Positions 6,236-8,572 of a stretch of 8,572 nt of DNA are shown here, piece after piece. The position numbers and the translations under genes were made by a program. This DNA is from an uncultured Clostridia bacterium. Lineage in GTDB: Bacteria > Bacillota > Clostridia > Christensenellales > CAG-1252. How positions within the stretch are numbered: position 1 is the stretch's first letter; each line of letters opens with the position of its first letter. The notes under the pieces are model-generated. The model was given only the letters and a program-made list of their open reading frames with translations, made no database searches and was not told the origin of the DNA. The stretch spans positions 1 through 8,572 of the forward strand of contig CAMOUZ010000047.1 of assembly GCA_946626795.1 (NCBI GenBank). The letters run 5' to 3'.

Positions 6236-6261
6236 CCCTCTCGCCTACCGAGAGGGTTTTT
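6236..6261 (+). terminator. Bidirectional rho-independent terminator
   Basis: A perfect 8-bp stem CCCTCTCG (6236-6243) / CGAGAGGG (6249-6256) with loop CCTAC, followed by five Ts (6257-6261) and preceded by five As (6231-6235). It ends the plus-strand operon. Read on the minus strand the A run becomes a T run, so it can also stop transcripts arriving from the repeat region. Confidence 0.93.
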
Positions 6262-6274
6262 GTAATCTGTAAAA

Positions 6275-6418
6275 TCATTCTTCTCTATTGAAGGGCGAAG
6301 CCTCCATCTCGCGCATATCCTTATAGCGAAGCGCTTCCCCCTTTTGAAAGAGCGCGGAGCCTACGACCATATCCGTTGACTTTGGAAAAGGCGGCAGATG
6401 CGCCCAGCCAAACTGCTT
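6275..6418 (-). pseudogene. Short minus-strand reading frame, possible 3' remnant of a gene
   Basis: An open frame of 47 codons ending in TGA at 6275-6277, starting just after an in-frame TAA. Its last part reads GSALFQKGEALRYKDMRE and then MEASPFNREE, which has the composition of a normal protein C-terminus and codon use like the neighbours. The only ATG candidate that gives a fair length is at 6370 (31 residues), and it lacks a ribosome binding site. The upstream half runs into repeat DNA (GTTGACTTTG copy at 6375). The minus-strand side of the terminator at 6231-6256 lies just downstream, as expected for a gene that once ended here. The family is not recognised; it may be chance. Confidence 0.3.
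6375..6401 (+). repeat. Repeat motif, first direct copy (diverged flanks)
   Basis: A 27-base motif beginning GTTGACTTTGG and ending GGCGGCAGATGC, matching the copy at 6609-6635 at 26 of 27 bases. It is 95 bp before the next copy. Its left flank (GAGCGCGGAG near 6350) resembles the start of the longer repeats, suggesting a decayed older unit. Confidence 0.75.
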
Positions 6419-6420
6419 TT

Positions 6421-6516
6421 ACAGAGCGCGGAGAGTGGTGCAGAGGCAAGCGCTCTCAGGATCCATTCTGTTGACTTTGGAGAAGACGGCAGATGCAAGG
6501 CTCGTCGAGCCGCCGA
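6421..6516 (+). repeat. 96-bp direct repeat, copy A
   Basis: It begins ACAGAGCG, includes CAAGCGCTCTCAGGATCC, the GTTGACTTTGG motif (6470) and the small palindrome GGCTCGTCGAGCC. It matches copy B 139 bp downstream with only six differences in 96 bases. 139 is not a multiple of three, so the copies are read in different frames, which argues that this is not protein-coding. Confidence 0.9.
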
Positions 6517-6559
6517 ACAAACCTTCCTCATTATACAGAATGCGAAGCCTCCTTACATT

Positions 6560-6655
6560 ACAGAGCGTGTAGAGGGGTGCAGAGACAAGCGCTCTCAGGA
6601 TCCATTCTGTTGACTTTGGAGAAGGCGGCAGATGCAAGGCTCGTCGAGCCGCTGA
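6560..6655 (+). repeat. 96-bp direct repeat, copy B
   Basis: Same unit as copy A (90 of 96 bases identical). The 43 bases between the copies are unrelated to them except for GCGAAGCCTCC (6542-6552), which also occurs at 6295-6305, before the first diverged copy. Together these suggest three units of one repeat family in different stages of decay. Confidence 0.9.
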
Positions 6656-6734
6656 GCAGGCGCGTACTAACGTACGTAACTGCTCGGGGGCGATGACAGT
6701 AAACGCCGCAGATGCCGCCTTATACAAAGTCAAC
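6609..6734. repeat. 126-bp element with 27-bp terminal inverted repeats (MITE-like or structured RNA)
   Basis: The left end (6609-6635) and the reverse complement of the right end (6708-6734) both begin GTTGACTTTG and match at 23 of 27 bases. Inside are nested palindromes: GGCTCGTCGAGCC (6638-6650), and GAGCAG (6654-6659) with CTGCTC (6680-6685) enclosing CGTAC-TAAC-GTACG. The whole unit can fold into one long, branched hairpin. The right end supplies the stop codon of the phosphatase gene (TGA within GTTGAC on the minus strand). No transposase is present, so if mobile it would depend on one elsewhere. Confidence 0.7.
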
Positions 6735-8031
6735 CCAAGAGGCTAAACATCCCGTAAGGCACCCTCCCCTGCCAATTCTCGCTCGCCTTCACGCCGAGCG
6801 CATAGGAGATGACCGCTGCCATATCGGTGTCCACATATCTCGAAGTCAGCTTGCCCTTCTTCACGGTCTTGCCCGCGATGGCGAAGGTGATATTTACTTC
6901 GAGATCGGTATTCTTGCCGTGGTTCTTATGTCCGCCGGGGAGCCTATGGCCGTGGTCCGTACAGAGGACAAAGAGGGTGTCATCCAGCATCCCCGCCGCT
7001 TCATAGGCGTCGTAAAGCCTGCCGAGAAGCATATCCACGCGCGAAACCGCGTTCACATAGCCGGGCTTTCCATAGCCGAAGCTATGACCCGCGTGATCCA
7101 CCTGATCGAGGTGCATATACGCGATCTTGTATTTATCGGGATTCTTGACGGTCTCTTCGATGACGCGTTGCATCGTGATTGCATCGCGCATTTCGATGGT
7201 CTCGTCCGAATAACCGTAGAGCATCACCTGCGTCGCAAGATAGTCTTTGAGAGAAGAGATGCCCGCGACGTCGTCATAGATCGGCGCCTCGACATAGGCA
7301 TTCACCTCGCCGTATTTGCTATTTTCCACGACGTCTAAGATAAGATTTCCGTCCTCATCCTTCAAATAACCCGTTTGGTATTGCTTATCCGTCGTGCGAG
7401 CGTACTCCGTCTCTCCATTCAAGATGGCATGGATCTCTTCGGCGTACGTATTGTATTTCGTGACGCGCGGATCATCCTCAATGATGCCGTTATTCACGCC
7501 GCGCCAAGTGCAGACGGCGAGGACGTCGCCCGTCTCGTATTGATCAAGGTACTGCTTGATAAAGGAGGGATACTTCTCGGTATCCGTCTGCTTGCCCGCT
7601 TCGACGCGCTGATTCGTATCTTTGAAGATGAAGCCGTGATAGACGGGGCGCACGCCATGGAACATCGCCATCCAATTCTCACAACTGATGGTAGGATACA
7701 CCGCCGTGCCCGTATAGGTAACGGAGGCATTTTTCTCCGTGTCGAACATTTTATCGAAATTCGGCGTATACGCCTTGCTGAAATAATCGCCAACGCCGTC
7801 CACGCCGATGATGACCACGCGCTTATATTGATTCGCGGGATCGTCCTTGATGGCGGCGAGCTGCGCATCCGTCGGGACGTAGCCCTTGGAAAGACGATTA
7901 AACAAAAGCGCATTCAAAAGAGACAAGGAAATGATCACGCAGACCAAAACGAACGCCGTGACCGAGATGGCGATCGTTCTTCCCTTATGCGCCTTGATAG
8001 CGGCGCCTATTTTCGCGAAAAAGTTCTTCAT
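6730..8031 (-). CDS. Membrane-anchored alkaline phosphatase superfamily (phosphodiesterase/nucleotide pyrophosphatase-like) protein
   Basis: 433 residues. One membrane segment (about 19-44) after a basic start should anchor the enzyme with its catalytic domain outside. The catalytic domain has the fold signatures: GVDG with metal ligand Asp78; YPTIS with the likely nucleophile Thr114; HLDQVDHAGH (307-316, Asp309, Asp312, His313, His316) and CTDHGH (Asp359, His360), followed by GGHKNHG. These fit the type I phosphodiesterase/pyrophosphatase branch; the substrate cannot be told from sequence, and a phosphomonoesterase or phospholipid headgroup enzyme is possible. The start at 8031 is chosen for GGAGG 6 bases upstream; a longer frame to 8082 would run through the promoter. 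The stop lies inside a repeat end. It has its own promoter and follows tuf with a terminator between, so it is a separate unit. Confidence 0.85.
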   Translation of the reverse strand: MKNFFAKIGAAIKAHKGRTIAISVTAFVLVCVIISLSLLNALLFNRLSKGYVPTDAQLAAIKDDPANQYKRVVIIGVDGVGDYFSKAYTPNFDKMFDTEKNASVTYTGTAVYPTISCENWMAMFHGVRPVYHGFIFKDTNQRVEAGKQTDTEKYPSFIKQYLDQYETGDVLAVCTWRGVNNGIIEDDPRVTKYNTYAEEIHAILNGETEYARTTDKQYQTGYLKDEDGNLILDVVENSKYGEVNAYVEAPIYDDVAGISSLKDYLATQVMLYGYSDETIEMRDAITMQRVIEETVKNPDKYKIAYMHLDQVDHAGHSFGYGKPGYVNAVSRVDMLLGRLYDAYEAAGMLDDTLFVLCTDHGHRLPGGHKNHGKNTDLEVNITFAIAGKTVKKGKLTSRYVDTDMAAVISYALGVKASENWQGRVPYGMFSLLG

Positions 8032-8062
8032 AAAAACCCTCCTACCCCTCAAAACTGCATAT

Positions 8063-8091
8063 ATTATACTTCGTTTTAACAAAAAAGTCCA
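8063..8091 (-). promoter_or_regulatory. Promoter of the phosphatase gene
   Basis: On the minus strand a perfect -10 box TATAAT (8063-8068) lies 17 bases downstream of TGGACT (8086-8091), 4 of 6 to the -35 consensus. The start should be near 8056, about 25 bases before the ATG. Confidence 0.7.
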
Positions 8092-8093
8092 TA

Positions 8094-8117
8094 TATTATG
8101 AAAAACTTTTCATAATA
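8094..8117. promoter_or_regulatory. Perfect 24-bp palindrome, probable operator
   Basis: Half-site TATTATGAAAA is followed by AC and then its exact reverse complement: 11-base arms with no mismatch. It sits two bases upstream of the -35 box of the phosphatase promoter, a usual place for an activator or repressor dimer. It has no T run fitting a terminator. The regulator is not identified. Confidence 0.6.
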
Positions 8118-8181
8118 GCCCACGGCGCCGGCTTTGTCCATCACTGTATTTGCGAGCGACCCCCTCCCCTCTTTTTCCCAT

Positions 8182-8213
8182 AAAAAAAGTCCGTCGGGAA
8201 AACCCAACGGACT
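8182..8213 (-). terminator. Rho-independent terminator of tuf
   Basis: An 11-bp stem (8188-8198 with 8203-8213, one G-U pair) around a four-base loop, followed on the minus strand by T7 (8182-8188). A T run on the other side (8215-8220) means it could also act in the plus direction. It starts 19 bases after the tuf stop. Confidence 0.93.
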
Positions 8214-8231
8214 CTTTTTTATGTGACTTGA

Positions 8232-8572
8232 TTAGTCGTTGATGATCTGCGCAACAACGCCGGAACCAACGGTACGGCCACCTTCACGGATAGCGAAGCG
8301 CAAGCCCTGCTCGATAGCGATCGGGGTGATGAGCTTGATCTCCATGTCGATGTTATCGCCGGGCATAACCATCTCAACGCCCTTCGGAAGAGCGATGGTA
8401 CCGGTCACGTCGGTGGTTCTGAAATAGAACTGCGGACGATAGCCATTGAAGAACGGGGTGTGACGGCCACCTTCTTCCTTGGTCAAAACGTAGACCTGAG
8501 AAGTGAAGTGGGTGTGCGGATGAATGGTGCCGGGCTTCGCAAGAACCTGACCACGCTCGATGTCCTCACGGC
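8232..8572 (-). CDS. tuf: Elongation factor Tu, C-terminal part (5' end outside the window)
   Basis: 112 residues of EF-Tu, the GTPase that carries aminoacyl-tRNA to the ribosome. The visible part is the end of domain 2 and all of domain 3: REDIERGQVLAKPGTI, then TSQVYVLTKEEGGRHTPF, GYRPQFYFRTTDVTGTI, VMPGDNI and the terminal REGGRTVGSGVVAQIIND, all nearly invariant in bacteria. The GTPase domain lies beyond 8572. Codon choice is strongly biased, as expected for a highly expressed gene. The frame is intact to the stop at 8232-8234. Confidence 0.98.
   Translation of the reverse strand, partial: REDIERGQVLAKPGTIHPHTHFTSQVYVLTKEEGGRHTPFFNGYRPQFYFRTTDVTGTIALPKGVEMVMPGDNIDMEIKLITPIAIEQGLRFAIREGGRTVGSGVVAQIIND

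Noticed and set aside
6419..6733. A 104-codon minus-strand frame through the repeats, starting at TTG and overlapping the phosphatase stop
   Set aside because: No ribosome binding site, and the two 96-bp copies are read in different frames because they are 139 bp apart; the open frame follows from GC-rich repeat DNA.
6375..6734. The spaced repeats as a CRISPR array
   Set aside because: The repeat spacing is irregular (95 and 139 bp), one copy is inverted, the flanks are shared between copies rather than unique spacers, and no cas gene is present.
6712..7338. A 208-codon plus-strand frame (and another at 7375-8079) opposite the phosphatase
   Set aside because: Antisense shadows of a gene with catalytic motifs; no motif or start signal of their own.
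8118..8181. Gap between the palindrome and the tuf terminator
   Set aside because: No open frame, RNA gene or further repeat could be supported.

Overview
The window looks like chromosome of an anaerobic, probably spore-forming member of the Firmicutes (Clostridia-like, possibly from the gut). The clues are spmA and spmB, an oxygen-sensitive class III ribonucleotide reductase, a VanW-family surface protein, strong GGAGG ribosome binding sites, and coding DNA rich in GC with AT-rich promoter gaps. No tRNA, rRNA, CRISPR array, transposase or phage structural gene was seen. This placement is inference from gene content; no species can be named.

Layout. (1) 1-3350, minus strand: an operon running from a well-formed promoter near 3270-3297 into nrdD, an anaerobic ribonucleotide reductase with a glutaredoxin-like domain fused to its C-terminus. 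It is followed with overlapping stop/start by a thioredoxin-reductase-like gene that leaves the window. Two NrdR-box-like palindromes 32 bp apart lie upstream of the promoter. (2) 3542-6261, plus strand: a tight cluster of a small superinfection-immunity-family membrane protein, a VanW protein, spmA, spmB and a 46-residue zinc ribbon, closed by a bidirectional terminator at 6236-6261. (3) 6262-6735: about 470 bases with no convincing gene. It holds an array of imperfect direct repeats, an inverted copy that closes a 126-bp element, and a short minus-strand reading frame that may be the tail of a lost gene. (4) 6730-8117, minus strand: a membrane-anchored alkaline-phosphatase-superfamily enzyme with its own promoter, and a perfect palindrome just upstream of that promoter. 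(5) 8182-8572, minus strand: the 3' end of tuf (EF-Tu) and its terminator.

How the genes work together. In the first operon the reductase, its reducing domain and the enzyme that would recharge that domain are encoded together. The reductase also carries a Met-Cys-Cys loop that fits a thioredoxin-type rather than a formate-type electron supply. The reductase-like flavoprotein keeps the FAD motif and the CxxC centre, but its NADPH-binding motifs are replaced. This suggests electrons may come from ferredoxin, as in the clostridial ferredoxin-dependent flavin thioredoxin reductases. The module would then make deoxyribonucleotides without NADPH or formate, under NrdR control. The plus-strand cluster joins spore-core dehydration genes (spmAB) to a VanW protein and a phage-immunity-like membrane protein, so these may act together at the envelope during sporulation. 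Both proposals are inference and are kept apart from the direct observations in the entries below.
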